A DNA stretch of 64,000 bases from Roseiarcus sp963824475 (GTDB taxonomy: Bacteria; Pseudomonadota; Alphaproteobacteria; Rhizobiales; Beijerinckiaceae), in assembly GCA_963824475.1 (NCBI GenBank), contig CAWGPR010000005.1, positions 1 through 64,000 of the forward strand, read 5' to 3'. This document shows positions 7,754 through 17,871 of the stretch, one piece after another. A program made the position numbers and the translations under genes. Position 1 is the stretch's first letter; each line of letters begins with the position of its first letter. Below the pieces are notes generated by a model that saw only the letters and a list, made by a program, of their open reading frames with translations, was not told the DNA's origin and searched no databases.

Positions 7754-8974
7754 TCAATTGACCGCCAGGAGCCGCGCCTTTGGATCGTGAGCCAAATCCC
7801 TCTCGCCAGACAAGGCCTGGCAGAGCTCCGCCATGCTGGCGAGATTGTGGATAGGCCGGAACGAATCGACATGAGGCAGCATGGCGCGAATCCCGCCCGC
7901 CTTGGCGGCAAAGTCGCCAAAGCGCAGCAGCGGGTTGACCCAGATTATCCGTCGGCTCGATTTCTCGAGCCGCTCCATCTCGGCTCCGAGCCTATCGAGG
8001 TTGTCGCGCTCCAGCCCATCGGTGATGAGGAGCGTAATCGCGCCTTGACCGAGCACCCGCCGCGACCAATCCCGGTTGAAGCGGGCCAACGCCTCGCCGA
8101 TGCGGGTGCCGCCGGACCAATCGACCGCCATGGCCGAGCACCGCGCCAGCGCATCGTCGGGGTCGCGGGCGCGCATCGCCCGGGTCACGTTGGTCAGCCG
8201 GGTGCCGAACAGGAAAGTCGAAACGCGCCGCGTTTCGCTTAAGGCATGCAGGAAATGCAGGAAGAGGCGAGTGTATTCGTTCATGGACCCGGAGATGTCG
8301 CACAAGGCGACAACCGGGGGGGCGCGGTCGATCGGCGAGCGGAACTCGAGGTCGATCACGCCGCCAGGCTGCAACGAACGGCGGAAGCTGCGGCGGGCGT
8401 CGATTCGAGCGGACCGGCCGCCCGGGGCGAAGCGTCGCGTCCGGCGCTTATCTTCCGGCATCGCGAGCCGCTTGATCGCCTTGCGCGCCTCCTCGATCTC
8501 CGCTGCGGTCATCTGGGCGAAATCCTTCGATCGCAAGATCTCGGCGCCGGACATCGTCAGGCGGGCGTCGAACTCAATCGCGGGAGCCGGCTTGGCGTGG
8601 TCGTGAACCGACTTGAAAAGGGCGTCGGCGACGCGGCTCGCCCCGGCCTGAGGGGCCTTCAAGTCGGGGCGGCTGGGCGCCTGCGGGGAGAGCATCGCAA
8701 TCAGCTTTTCGATGAAACCCTTTCGCTTCCAGAAAATGCGGAAAGCCTGGTCAAACAGCAGGCTGTGCTCATGCTTCTTCACGAAGACCGCATGCAGCGT
8801 GGTGTAAAAGTCCTCTCGGTCGCCTATGCCGGCGGTCTCCACCGCGGCCAGCGCGTCCAACACCGCGCCCGGTCCCAGCGGCACTCCGGCGTCGCGCAAA
8901 GCGCGAGCGAAGTGCATGATGTTTTGCGCCAAGACGCCGCCGCTCGCCGGCTCGGCTTCCAAAATCGCGCTCAT
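7754..8974 (-). CDS. coxE: CoxE-type VWA domain protein
   Basis: About 406 residues. The C-terminal half is a von Willebrand A domain with a complete MIDAS start, DISGS at about residues 226-230, plus SGGTRIGEAL and LLITDGLERD. The N-terminal half is basic and typical of CoxE. In CO dehydrogenase assembly, CoxE works with the AAA+ ATPase CoxD to finish the Cu-S-Mo active site of form I enzymes; the equivalent step in form II enzymes is not clear. The frame is open to 9040, and ATG 8974 is chosen because family members start near MSAILE. The call on function is firm, the start less so. Confidence 0.8.
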   Translation of the reverse strand: MSAILEAEPASGGVLAQNIMHFARALRDAGVPLGPGAVLDALAAVETAGIGDREDFYTTLHAVFVKKHEHSLLFDQAFRIFWKRKGFIEKLIAMLSPQAPSRPDLKAPQAGASRVADALFKSVHDHAKPAPAIEFDARLTMSGAEILRSKDFAQMTAAEIEEARKAIKRLAMPEDKRRTRRFAPGGRSARIDARRSFRRSLQPGGVIDLEFRSPIDRAPPVVALCDISGSMNEYTRLFLHFLHALSETRRVSTFLFGTRLTNVTRAMRARDPDDALARCSAMAVDWSGGTRIGEALARFNRDWSRRVLGQGAITLLITDGLERDNLDRLGAEMERLEKSSRRIIWVNPLLRFGDFAAKAGGIRAMLPHVDSFRPIHNLASMAELCQALSGERDLAHDPKARLLAVN

Positions 8975-9126
8975 TTCCCTTGGCTCGATCTCGCTCCGAT
9001 CGTACGCATCGTTGCGAAGACATAGTGTCGGCAGCCGCATTTGTCATCGCGGGGGTGAGCGGCGCCGGCGAACCCCGGCGGCGCAAACGGCCTCGGGAAG
9101 GCGGGAAGAGAGTTCGCCCGCCGGCC

Positions 9127-10059
9127 CTACCCGATCTCCAGCCGACGAAGCTCGGCGCGCGTCTCCTCGATCAGAGCCTGCGCTTTCGCCCCCTCGATCT
9201 TGGCGATGTCGTCCTGATATTTCAGCAACACCCCGAGCGTATCGGAGACCTGCGCCGGGTCGAGCGCCACCGAATTGAGTTCGGTTAGCGCTGCCGCCCA
9301 GTCGAGGGTTTCGGCGACGCCCGGCGATTTGAACAGGTCCTGTTTGCGGAGGCGCTGAACAAAGGCGACGAGTTCGGCGGTCAGCCGCTCGGGCGCGCGT
9401 GGCGCCTTGGTCCGCACGATCGCCATCTCACGTTCGAGGTCAGGATAGCCGAGCCAATGATAGAGACAACGCCGCTTGAGCGCGTCGTGGATTTCGCGCG
9501 TGCGGTTGGAGGTGATGACGACGATCGGCGGTTTGGGCGCCGCCATGACGCCGATTTCCGGAATCGTCACCTGGAAGTCGGACAAGATCTCGAGCAGATA
9601 GGCTTCGAAGGCTTCGTCCGCGCGGTCGATCTCATCGATCAGGAGCACGGGGGGGCCAGCGACGCTCGGCTCCAGCGCCTGCAGGAGCGGGCGCTTGATG
9701 AGATAGCGCTCAGAGAAGATGTCGTGCTCGATGCGATCCTTGTCATGCTCGCCTGAGGCCTCAGCCAGCCGAATCGCCATCATCTGCGCGGGATAGTTCC
9801 ATTCATAGACCGCGCTGGCGACGTCGAGACCCTCGTAGCATTGCAGGCGGATGAGCTTTCGGTCGAGCGAGGCGGCGAGAACCTTGGCGATCTCCGTCTT
9901 GCCCACCCCGGCCTCGCCTTCGAGAAACAGAGGCCGCCCAAGCCGGAGGCTCAAGAAAATGACCGTGGCCAGCGCGCGATCGCCGACATACGAGGCTCTG
10001 CCGAGCAGGGCTAAAGTTTCGTCGATCGAGGCCGGAAGAGCCGGCGTTTGCGGAATCAT
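9127..10059 (-). CDS. coxD: CoxD-type MoxR family AAA+ ATPase
   Basis: 310 residues with Walker A GEAGVGKTE (about residues 48-56), Walker B VLLIDEIDR (about 137-145) and the sensor motif VITSNRTREIHDAL. MoxR-type ATPases act as chaperones together with VWA proteins; CoxD/CoxE is the pair used for maturation of CO-dehydrogenase-type Mo enzymes. The VWA partner lies directly downstream. Length is normal and no defect is seen. Confidence 0.85.
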   Translation of the reverse strand: MIPQTPALPASIDETLALLGRASYVGDRALATVIFLSLRLGRPLFLEGEAGVGKTEIAKVLAASLDRKLIRLQCYEGLDVASAVYEWNYPAQMMAIRLAEASGEHDKDRIEHDIFSERYLIKRPLLQALEPSVAGPPVLLIDEIDRADEAFEAYLLEILSDFQVTIPEIGVMAAPKPPIVVITSNRTREIHDALKRRCLYHWLGYPDLEREMAIVRTKAPRAPERLTAELVAFVQRLRKQDLFKSPGVAETLDWAAALTELNSVALDPAQVSDTLGVLLKYQDDIAKIEGAKAQALIEETRAELRRLEIG

Positions 10060-10170
10060 GGAGAGTTTGCCCGAGGAGGAGAGGCCGATTGCTCGGCGCG
10101 GTAGGGAAAGTTCAGGACCTCAATCGACCCAGGCTGGACCTTAACGCCACCCCCGGCCGCGATGAGTTGG

Positions 10171-10590
10171 TCAGGGCCAGAAATCGTCTCGTAAAACGTC
10201 CTCGACCGTCCAGGGGCAGGATTGAGGCAAATGCAACAGTTCAAGCCGCCGGATCGCCTTGTCGAGTATCGCGAGACGATAGGCGCTGGCGAGAGCCTCG
10301 GCTGGAAACGAGCGGAGGGACGGATTGTCGCTGAGCACATCTTCGATTCGCTGCCGGGCTTCGGAGACAGAGGCGCGCCAGCTGTCGCTCTGTTTCTCGG
10401 GCTGATAGCGCCATTTGAGGAGATGGATGAGCAGGATTTCCAGCCGGGACCGGATTTCCCGTCGCTCGCTTCTGCCCACGCTTTCGATTTCCTCGGCGAG
10501 GTTGTCGTAGTCGAGCTCGTTGACGGCCCGGCGGCGCAGGGCGTCGGCCTGGTCGATCGTCCATTGATAGAGGTCAGTGTCGTATTTCAT
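10171..10590 (-). CDS. DUF29 family protein
   Basis: 139 residues matching the DUF29 pattern: YDTDLYQWTIDQADALRR, LDYDNLAEEIESVGRSERR, and LEILLIHLLKWRYQPEKQS. The function of DUF29 is unknown. The frame reads GTG-ATG, and ATG 10590 is preferred as the usual MKYDTDLY start. It stands between coxD and coxM in the same orientation, so it is probably co-transcribed with a Mo-hydroxylase operon. DUF29 proteins are often multicopy and linked to mobile DNA, so it may be a late insertion rather than a functional part of the operon. Confidence 0.75.
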   Translation of the reverse strand: MKYDTDLYQWTIDQADALRRRAVNELDYDNLAEEIESVGRSERREIRSRLEILLIHLLKWRYQPEKQSDSWRASVSEARQRIEDVLSDNPSLRSFPAEALASAYRLAILDKAIRRLELLHLPQSCPWTVEDVLRDDFWP

Positions 10591-10727
10591 CACCCGGAAT
10601 ATAGGCCTTGGGACAGGCTAAAGAAATCTTTTCCGCGGGCGAGCGACCCCCCCCCCGCCTCTGGCCGATCGCTCTCGTCCTTATTGAGAAACGCTCCCCC
10701 ATGCGGCCTTAAGCGAAAGGACCGTCG

Positions 10728-11522
10728 TCAGCGGGCCGCCGCCACCGCGCGCTTCGCCATCACCCCGATGAGGTGCGCCCGATAGTCGGCGTCGGCGTGC
10801 AGGTCCGAATTGAGGCCGTCCGCCGGCACGGAAACGCCGTCGAGCGCGGCGGGCGCGAAATTCGCGTTCAGCGCCGTCTCGAACGCGCTCAGGCGAAAAA
10901 CGCCGTTCTGGCCGGCGCCGGTCACCGCGACGCGGACGCCGCCTGCCGTCTTGGCGACGAAAACGCCAACCAGCGCATAGCGCGAGGCCGGGTTCGGGAA
11001 TTTCATGTAGGCGGCCCTCTGCGGGATCGGAAAGCTCACCTGGGTGATGAGTTCGCCGGCGTCGAGCGCGGTTTCAAAAAGGCCCTTGAAAAAATCCTGC
11101 GCCGGAATGCGCCGCTTGTTGGTGACGATCGTGGCCCCCAGCGCCAGCGCGGGCGCCGGATAGTCTGCGGACGGATCGTTGTTGGCCAGCGAACCGCCGA
11201 TCGTGCCCATGTTGCGAACATGCGGATCGCCAATGCCGACGGCGAGGGTCGCGAGCGCGGGGATGGCGGCTTGCACGACATTGCTGCGAGCGACGTCGGC
11301 GTGCCGGGTCATCGCCCCAATCAGCAGATTGTCGCCTTGCCGAACAACGCCGGCGAGGTCCGGGACGCTTTTAAGATCGATGAGCGCGGCCGGCGACGCA
11401 AGGCGCTGTTTCATCGTTGGCAGCAGGGTCATGCCGCCAGCCAGAACTTTGGCGTCCGGGTTTGCGAGATCGGCGACGGCGGCGGAGAGCGTCTCCGGGC
11501 GATGATATTCAAAGGCATACAT
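10728..11522 (-). CDS. coxM: CoxM-type FAD-binding subunit of Mo hydroxylase
   Basis: 264 residues. It shows the two FAD-binding motifs of the medium subunit, AGGMTLLPTMK near residue 28 and TIGGSLANNDPSADYPA near residue 107. It passes electrons from the 2Fe-2S small subunit via FAD to the acceptor. The gene follows coxL; the order S-L-M is the order of form II clusters, whereas form I clusters read M-S-L. A run of nine or more C residues lies in the 3' spacer near 10648. Confidence 0.85.
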   Translation of the reverse strand: MYAFEYHRPETLSAAVADLANPDAKVLAGGMTLLPTMKQRLASPAALIDLKSVPDLAGVVRQGDNLLIGAMTRHADVARSNVVQAAIPALATLAVGIGDPHVRNMGTIGGSLANNDPSADYPAPALALGATIVTNKRRIPAQDFFKGLFETALDAGELITQVSFPIPQRAAYMKFPNPASRYALVGVFVAKTAGGVRVAVTGAGQNGVFRLSAFETALNANFAPAALDGVSVPADGLNSDLHADADYRAHLIGVMAKRAVAAAR

Positions 11523-11577
11523 TGTCGAATTCTCCCAATGGGGGCGTGAGACAGGGCCGCGATGCGCCGCCCTCAGT

Positions 11578-13941
11578 TCATTCAGCGGCGCGCTTCACCG
11601 CCTTTTGCGCGGCGCGCCAGACGGCTTGCGGCGTGGCGGGCATAGCCACGTTCTCGTGACCAAGCGCGTCAGTGAGGGCGTTGATGACCGCGGGCGGCGA
11701 TGCGATCGCCCCCGCTTCGCCGCAGCCTTTTATCCCGAGAGGATTGGAGGGACAGGGCGTTTCGATCAAATCAACCTTGAACGAAGGCAGGTTGTCGGCG
11801 CGCGGCATGCAATAATCCATGTAGCTCGCTGTCAGCAGCTGCCCGTCGCTGTTGTAGTGCGCGCCTTCGAGAAGCGCCTGGCCGACCCCCTGGGCGATGC
11901 CGCCGTGAACCTGGCCCTCGACGACCATGGGGTTGATCTGCTTGCCGAAGTCGTCGACCGCGGTCCACCGGTCGATCGTGACGACGCCGGTCTCAGGATC
12001 GATTTCGAGTTCGCAGATGTGGACGCCGGCCGGGAAGGTGAAGTTGGTCGGATCCCAGAACGCGCCTTCCTTGAGCCCCGGCTCAAGTTCCTGACCATCG
12101 AACTTGTGCGCGACATAGGCGCTCAACGCGACCGAGCCAAAGTCGATCGATTTGTCGGTGCCCTTGACAGTGAACTTGCCGTCCTTGAACTCGATATCCC
12201 CTTCCGAGGCCTCGAGCACATGGCCCGCGACCTTCTTCGCCTTGACCTCGATCTTGTCGAGCGCCTTTGAAATAGCCGCCATGCCGACTGCGCCCGACCG
12301 TGAGCCGTAGGTGCCCATGCCGAACTGCACCTTGTCGGTGTCGCCGTGGACGACGGTAATGCTCTCGATCGGAATGCCGAGGCGCGAGGAGACCAACTGG
12401 GCGAAGGTGGTCTCGTGGCTTTGGCCGTGACTGTGCGAGCCGGTCATCACCTCGACCGAACCAGTCGGATTGACCCGCACTTCCGCCGATTCCCAGCCTC
12501 CTACCCCCCCGCCCATCGTGGCGATCGCCCGGGATGGCCCGAGACCGCAGGCTTCGATATAGGCCGAAAAGCCAATTCCCCGAAGCTTGCCTTTCGCCGC
12601 CGACGCCGCCTTGCGCGCGCCGACGCCCTTGTAGTCGGCGAGCGTCAGCGCTTTGTCGAGCGCGGCGTTATAATCGCCGACGTCATAAATCATGATGACC
12701 GGCGTCTGATGCGGGAAAGAGGTGACGAAGTTCTTGCGTCGGAACTCGGCTGGGTCGGCGCCCGTTTCGCGCGCCGCGACTTCGACCAGGCGTTCGACGA
12801 CAAAGGTCGCCTCCGGGCGCCCTGCGCCGCGATAGGCGTCGACCGGCGCGGTGTTGGTGTAGACCGCGTCGACCTCGCAGTAGATGCTTGGGATGGCGTA
12901 CTGGCCCGAAAGCAGCGCCGCATAAAGGTAAGTTGGCACCAGCGAGGCGAACGTCGACAGATACGCGCCGAGGTTGGCGACGGTGTGCACGCGCATTCCA
13001 GTGATCTTGCCGCTGGCGTCGACCGCCAATTCCGCGTGCGTGACGTGATCGCGGCCGTGCGCGTCAGAGAGAAACGCCTCGGTGCGGTCCGACGTCCACT
13101 TGACCGGCCGGTCGATCTTCTTCGCCGCCCACGCGCAAACGGTCTCCTCGGCGTAGATGAAGATCTTTGAACCAAAGCCGCCGCCGACATCCGGCGCGAC
13201 GACGCGCAGTTTGTTTTCGGGCGCGAGACCGATGAACGCCGCCAGCACCAGCCGCGCCACATGCGGGTTCTGGCTCGTCGTGTAGAGCGTGATCGTGTCG
13301 GTCCCCGAGTCGTAGTCGCCGACGGCGGCGCGCGGCTCCATTGGGTTCGGGATGAGACGATTGTTGACGAAATCGATTTTCGTCACGTGCTTCGCTGAGG
13401 CGAACGCCGCGTCCGTCGAAGCTTTGTCGCCGAGGTGCCAATTGTAGACGCTGTTGTTCGGCGCGACGTCATGGATCGCAGGCTGACCAGGATTCGAAGC
13501 CGTCTTGAGGTCGACGACCGCCGGCAGTTCGCTGTAGTGAACCTCGATCTTTTCCCCCGCTTCGCGCGCCTGCGCATAGGTGTCGGCGATCACGACTGCG
13601 ACATGGTCGCCGACGTAGCGGACCTTGCCCTGGGCGAGCGCGGGATGAGCGCCGGCTTTCATCGGCGAACCATCCTTCGAAAAGATCATGACGCCGCAGA
13701 TGAGGCCGCCAACCTTGTCGGCCGCGATGTCGTCGCCGGTGAAAATCGCGACAACTCCCGGCGACTTCAGCGCGGCTGACGTATCGATCTTGTTGATCGT
13801 CGCATGGGCGTGGGGGGAGCGTAGGAAAAAGGCGTAGGCCTGGCCGGGACGATTGAGGTCGTCGACGTAGTGACCCTTGCCGGTGACGAAACGGATATCC
13901 TCTGTGCGTTTGACAGAGGCGCCTATGGCTGTCGCGCCCAT
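11578..13941 (-). CDS. coxL: CoxL-type molybdopterin large subunit, form II
   Basis: 787 residues of the xanthine-oxidase family: an N-terminal fumarate-hydratase-like a/b hammerhead domain (GKGHYVDDLNRPGQAYAFFL), Mo-cofactor binding regions, GSHSHGQSHETTFAQ, and the catalytic Glu in GCGEAGAIASPPAV at about residue 742. The diagnostic active-site loop is AYRGAGR (residues 369-375), which is the form II signature; form I CO dehydrogenases have AYXCSFR with a Cu-binding Cys, absent here. Form II enzymes are often called putative CO dehydrogenases but may oxidise other small carbonyl or aldehyde substrates. The Mo-MCD cofactor would be made by the downstream maturation genes. Confidence 0.9.
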   Translation of the reverse strand: MGATAIGASVKRTEDIRFVTGKGHYVDDLNRPGQAYAFFLRSPHAHATINKIDTSAALKSPGVVAIFTGDDIAADKVGGLICGVMIFSKDGSPMKAGAHPALAQGKVRYVGDHVAVVIADTYAQAREAGEKIEVHYSELPAVVDLKTASNPGQPAIHDVAPNNSVYNWHLGDKASTDAAFASAKHVTKIDFVNNRLIPNPMEPRAAVGDYDSGTDTITLYTTSQNPHVARLVLAAFIGLAPENKLRVVAPDVGGGFGSKIFIYAEETVCAWAAKKIDRPVKWTSDRTEAFLSDAHGRDHVTHAELAVDASGKITGMRVHTVANLGAYLSTFASLVPTYLYAALLSGQYAIPSIYCEVDAVYTNTAPVDAYRGAGRPEATFVVERLVEVAARETGADPAEFRRKNFVTSFPHQTPVIMIYDVGDYNAALDKALTLADYKGVGARKAASAAKGKLRGIGFSAYIEACGLGPSRAIATMGGGVGGWESAEVRVNPTGSVEVMTGSHSHGQSHETTFAQLVSSRLGIPIESITVVHGDTDKVQFGMGTYGSRSGAVGMAAISKALDKIEVKAKKVAGHVLEASEGDIEFKDGKFTVKGTDKSIDFGSVALSAYVAHKFDGQELEPGLKEGAFWDPTNFTFPAGVHICELEIDPETGVVTIDRWTAVDDFGKQINPMVVEGQVHGGIAQGVGQALLEGAHYNSDGQLLTASYMDYCMPRADNLPSFKVDLIETPCPSNPLGIKGCGEAGAIASPPAVINALTDALGHENVAMPATPQAVWRAAQKAVKRAAE

Positions 13942-13977
13942 GATCTTTCTCTCCCTTTGGGACGTCGAAGCGTCCTG

Positions 13978-14447
<470 letters not shown>

Positions 14448-14472
<25 letters not shown>

Positions 14473-15068
14473 TCCCATATCCTCCTGAACCAAGACGTGT
14501 TCGTTGCCGGCGCTTGCGGCGCGGCGGACGGCGCAGGACGCGCGACGGCCGGCGTTTCGAGCGTCGGGGCAGCTGGGGCGATCGATTGGCCCGTCGGCTC
14601 AGCCTCGCCGGCCGGCGCAGCGCCGCTCGCGGCGAGAGCGGCGAAACTGGTGAAAAATTTGTCAGCCATGTTCTTGGCGACGCCGTCAATAAGGCGTGAG
14701 CCGAGCTGCGCCATCTTGCCGCCGACATTCGCCTCGACGTCGTAGCGCAGCAACGTGCCGCCCGGCGCGTCGGCGAGCGTGACTTTTGCGCCGCCCTTGG
14801 CGAAGCCGGCGACGCCGCCCTCGCCCTCGCCCTTGATGGTGTAGCCCACGAGCGGGACGATGTCGGAGAGCTCGACTTTGCCTTTGAATGTAGCGGAGAC
14901 CGGTCCGATCTTCGTTTTGACGACCGCGGCGAAGCCGTTGTCGCCGGTTTTCTCCAGCAATTCGCAACCGGGAATGGCAGACTTGAGGACTTCAGGGTCG
15001 TTCAGCAGCGCCCAAACCTTTGGCCTGCCGGCGGGCAAGGTCACCTCGCCCGTCATCGTCATGGCCAT
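14448..15068 (-). CDS. coxG: CoxG family SRPBCC protein with C-terminal membrane tail
   Basis: 206 residues: an SRPBCC (START-like) lipid-binding fold with FAAVVKTKIGPVSATFKGKVE and EGEGGVAGFAKGGAKV, then an Ala/Pro-rich linker, then a Trp-rich amphipathic end, WFRRIWEWFMSLWR. Recent work on mycobacterial CO dehydrogenase indicates that CoxG binds quinone and delivers it to the enzyme, and older work implicates CoxG in membrane attachment; both fit this architecture. ATG 15068 is chosen, with AGGAAGG upstream; 59 in-frame upstream codons look non-coding. It is the first gene of the operon. Confidence 0.85.
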
Positions 15069-15499
15069 AAACCGTTTCCTTCCTATTGGGCTTGATCGAT
15101 CCGCTATCGGTTGGCGACGAGCGAGCAACGCGCGTACAGCATTTCGCAACGCGCGGGAAATATCAAGACGTCGTCGTGTTCTCGAAGGCGACGAAGCCGC
15201 GCTTCTAACCGGGACTGTTATTCCGAGCGGCGATTTTGCATGCAATGTGAAATATTCTCTTGGATATTACGCTAAGCGCGGCGCCGTTCCGCAAAGCTTT
15301 TTGGCCCGCTAGAGCACATGGACAGGCTGACCGGCCGTCGGGTTGCCGGGCGCGTCTGTGACGGCTAGGCTGTGGAATGAGCCAACCGATCCGCCGGCGC
15401 CTAGCGTCGTCGGATCGAGCGCGCACAAAGGACAGGGCGGCCGCACGTCAATGGCACGCTTCCTGCGAGGCGGGGAGAAACGAGAGGGTAGCTTGGCGC
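15069..15499. other. Divergent promoter region between cox and liv operons
   Basis: 431 bases separate coxG (minus strand) from livH (plus strand). The centre is AT-richer around 15235-15280 (TTGCATGCAATGTGAAATATTC ... GGATATTACGC), which is the most promoter-like part. I see no clear operator. No gene is supported, and both operons must start here. Confidence 0.5.
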
Positions 15500-16414
15500 A
15501 TGGATAATTTCCTGCAGCAGCTGATTAACGGGCTCACGCTGGGGTCGATCTACGGACTCATCGCCATCGGCTACACGATGGTTTACGGCATCATCGGCAT
15601 GGTCAATTTCGCTCACGGCGACCTGTTCATGCTGTCAGCCTTCATCGCTCTGATCATATTCATGATTTTGACCCAGATTCTGCACCTCGGCTCGCTGCCG
15701 ATCGTGTTTATCATAGTGCTGGTCGCCGGCATGGCGCTAACCGGCTTGTGGAACTGGGCGATCGAGCGGCTGGCGTACCGGCCGCTGCGCGGGTCGTTTC
15801 GCCTAGCGCCGCTCATTTCGGCGATCGGAATGTCGGTCTTTTTGTCAAACTTTGTCCAGGTTGTCCAAGGGCCGCGCAACAAGCCTGCGCCCCAATTGCC
15901 CAATCACGTCTTCAATCTGACCGGCGGCGCGTACGACGTGACGCTGTCGGTGCGTCAGATTCTGATTGTGGCGATAACAGTCATTCTGCTCGCGGCCTTC
16001 TGGTACCTCGTTCAATACACCTCGCTCGGGCGGGCGCAGCGCGCCTGCGAGCAAGACAGCAAGATGGCGGCGCTGCTCGGGATCGACGTCGACGCGACGA
16101 TTTCGATCACCTTCGTGATCGGCGCCGCCCTCGCGGCGGTCGCGGGCGTCATGTTCGTGATCTACTACGGCGTGGTGACTTTCTCCGACGGCTTCGTTCC
16201 GGGAGTGAAGGCCTTCACGGCCGCGGTGCTGGGCGGCATCGGCTCGTTGCCCGGGGCGGTTCTGGGCGGCCTGTTGATCGGGCTCATCGAAGTGTTCTGG
16301 TCGTCCTATTTCAGCACCGACTACAAGGATGTGGCGGCGTTCATGATTCTCGCCATCACCCTGATCTTCCTGCCTTCCGGCATTCTCGGGCGGCCCGAAG
16401 TCGAGAAGGTTTGA
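15500..16414 (+). CDS. livH: Branched-chain amino acid ABC transporter permease LivH
   Basis: 304 residues, about eight membrane segments. The N-terminus DNFLQQLINGLTLGSIYGLI and YTMVYGIIGMVNFAHGDLFML are the family signature, and the C-terminal GGIGSLPGAVLGGLLIGL loop is conserved. With LivM it forms the inner-membrane channel of an importer for branched-chain amino acids or related compounds such as urea or amides. ATG 15500 is used although the frame is open to 15377, because homology starts exactly there. It is the first gene of the liv operon. Confidence 0.9.
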   Translation: MDNFLQQLINGLTLGSIYGLIAIGYTMVYGIIGMVNFAHGDLFMLSAFIALIIFMILTQILHLGSLPIVFIIVLVAGMALTGLWNWAIERLAYRPLRGSFRLAPLISAIGMSVFLSNFVQVVQGPRNKPAPQLPNHVFNLTGGAYDVTLSVRQILIVAITVILLAAFWYLVQYTSLGRAQRACEQDSKMAALLGIDVDATISITFVIGAALAAVAGVMFVIYYGVVTFSDGFVPGVKAFTAAVLGGIGSLPGAVLGGLLIGLIEVFWSSYFSTDYKDVAAFMILAITLIFLPSGILGRPEVEKV

Positions 16415-16417
16415 GAA

Positions 16418-17870
16418 ATGACCGCGCGTTCGCAAACCTCGGAGCTCGCGGCCCCCATCGAAACCGCGGCGCAACTCGTTCCCGCGCTCCGCACCGCTGC
16501 GGCTGCGGGGCTCGTCACCTTCGGCCTCTGCTTCCCCATCATCAGCTATCATGCCGAGTTCGAACATCAATAACGAGCTCGTTCTCGCTGGGCGCTGGCC
16601 GCTCTCCTTCTCGATCGCGGCGCTCGTCTTCGCATTCGTTTTCCTGCGCCAGATGGCGCGCGCGGACTGGCGGATCTGGTTCGATCGCGTCGGCTCGATC
16701 GTCGCCGGCGGCATGGGCGGGGCGTTGGTCCAAGCGGCGCGGGAAGGCGAGGGCACGGCCCCGCCGTCGGCCGGCTGGGCTGCATTTGCGCGGTATTTCG
16801 GCCCATTCATGCTCGGCCTCGTCGTGCTGTTTCCGCTGATCTCGCTCGGCCTGCTCGGGCCAGCCGCTTCCCTGAAGTGGATCAACAATTACGGCGTCCA
16901 GATTCTGATCTACGTGATGCTGGGCTGGGGACTGAACATCGTGGTCGGCCTCGCCGGCCTGCTCGATCTCGGATACGTCGCCTTCTACGCGGTCGGCGCC
17001 TATTCCTACGCGCTTCTATCGACGACCTTCGGCCTTTCGTTCTGGATCTGCCTGCCGCTCGCCGGGATACTTGCCGCGATGTGGGGGATCATTCTCGGCT
17101 TCCCGGTCTTGAGGTTGCGCGGCGACTATCTGGCGATCGTCACCCTGGCTTTCGGCGAGATCATACGTATGGTCCTCGTCAACTGGGTCGACTTGACCAA
17201 CGGCTATGCCGGCATCAGCGAGATTCCGCACGTGTCGTTCTTCGGCATACCGTTCACGGACGACGACGACGGGTTCGCGGCGATTTTCCACCTGCCCTAC
17301 ACGCCGATCTACCGCACGATCTTTCTTTTCTATCTCATCCTCGCGCTCGCGCTCCTGACCAATTTCGTGACGATTCGGCTGCGCCGGCTGCCGATCGGGC
17401 GGGCCTGGGAGGCGCTTCGCGAGGACGAAATCGCCTGCAGGTCGCTCGGCATCAACACCACCAACACCAAGCTCACCGCGTTCGCGCTTGGCGCCATGTT
17501 CGGCGGCTTCGCCGGTTCGTTCTTCGCCGTGCGCCAAGGCTTTGTCAGTCCGGAGAGCTTCACTTTCATCGAATCGGCGACCATCCTCGCGATTGTCGTG
17601 CTTGGCGGGATGGGCTCCCAGCTCGGCGTCGCCGTTGCGGCCGCGGTGATGATCGGCGTTCCCGAGCTCATGCGCGAACTCGACTGGATGAAGAAGATCT
17701 TCGGCGAGAACTTCGATCCGACGCAATACCGCATGCTGCTGTTCGGCGCCGCAATGGTCATCATGATGATCTGGAAGCCGCGTGGCCTCGTTTCGACGCG
17801 CTTGCCGTCCATATTCCTCAAAGAGCGAAAGGCCGTGTCCGCCGACCTCGTCAAAGAGGGACACGGGTAA
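16418..17870 (+). CDS. livM: ABC transporter permease LivM, frameshifted
   Basis: The main frame (ATG 16551 to 17870) encodes a LivM permease with INNYGVQILIYVMLGWGLNIV, GLAGLLDLGYVAFYAVGAY and VVLGGMGSQLGV, but it lacks the first membrane segment. That segment is encoded in another frame from ATG 16418, three bases after the livH stop, ending ...FGLCFPIISYHAE. Removing one T from GAGTTCG at 16556-16562 joins the two exactly and gives a normal 483-residue protein. Either the gene carries a one-base insertion or the base call is wrong. Without correction, only the shorter product from 16551 could be made. Confidence 0.85.
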
Positions 17871-17871
17871 G

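Noticed and set aside
11578..13941. Calling the enzyme a genuine (form I) CO dehydrogenase
   Set aside because: The form I AYXCSFR motif with the Cu-binding Cys is absent, and the gene order is S-L-M; form II is the supported call.
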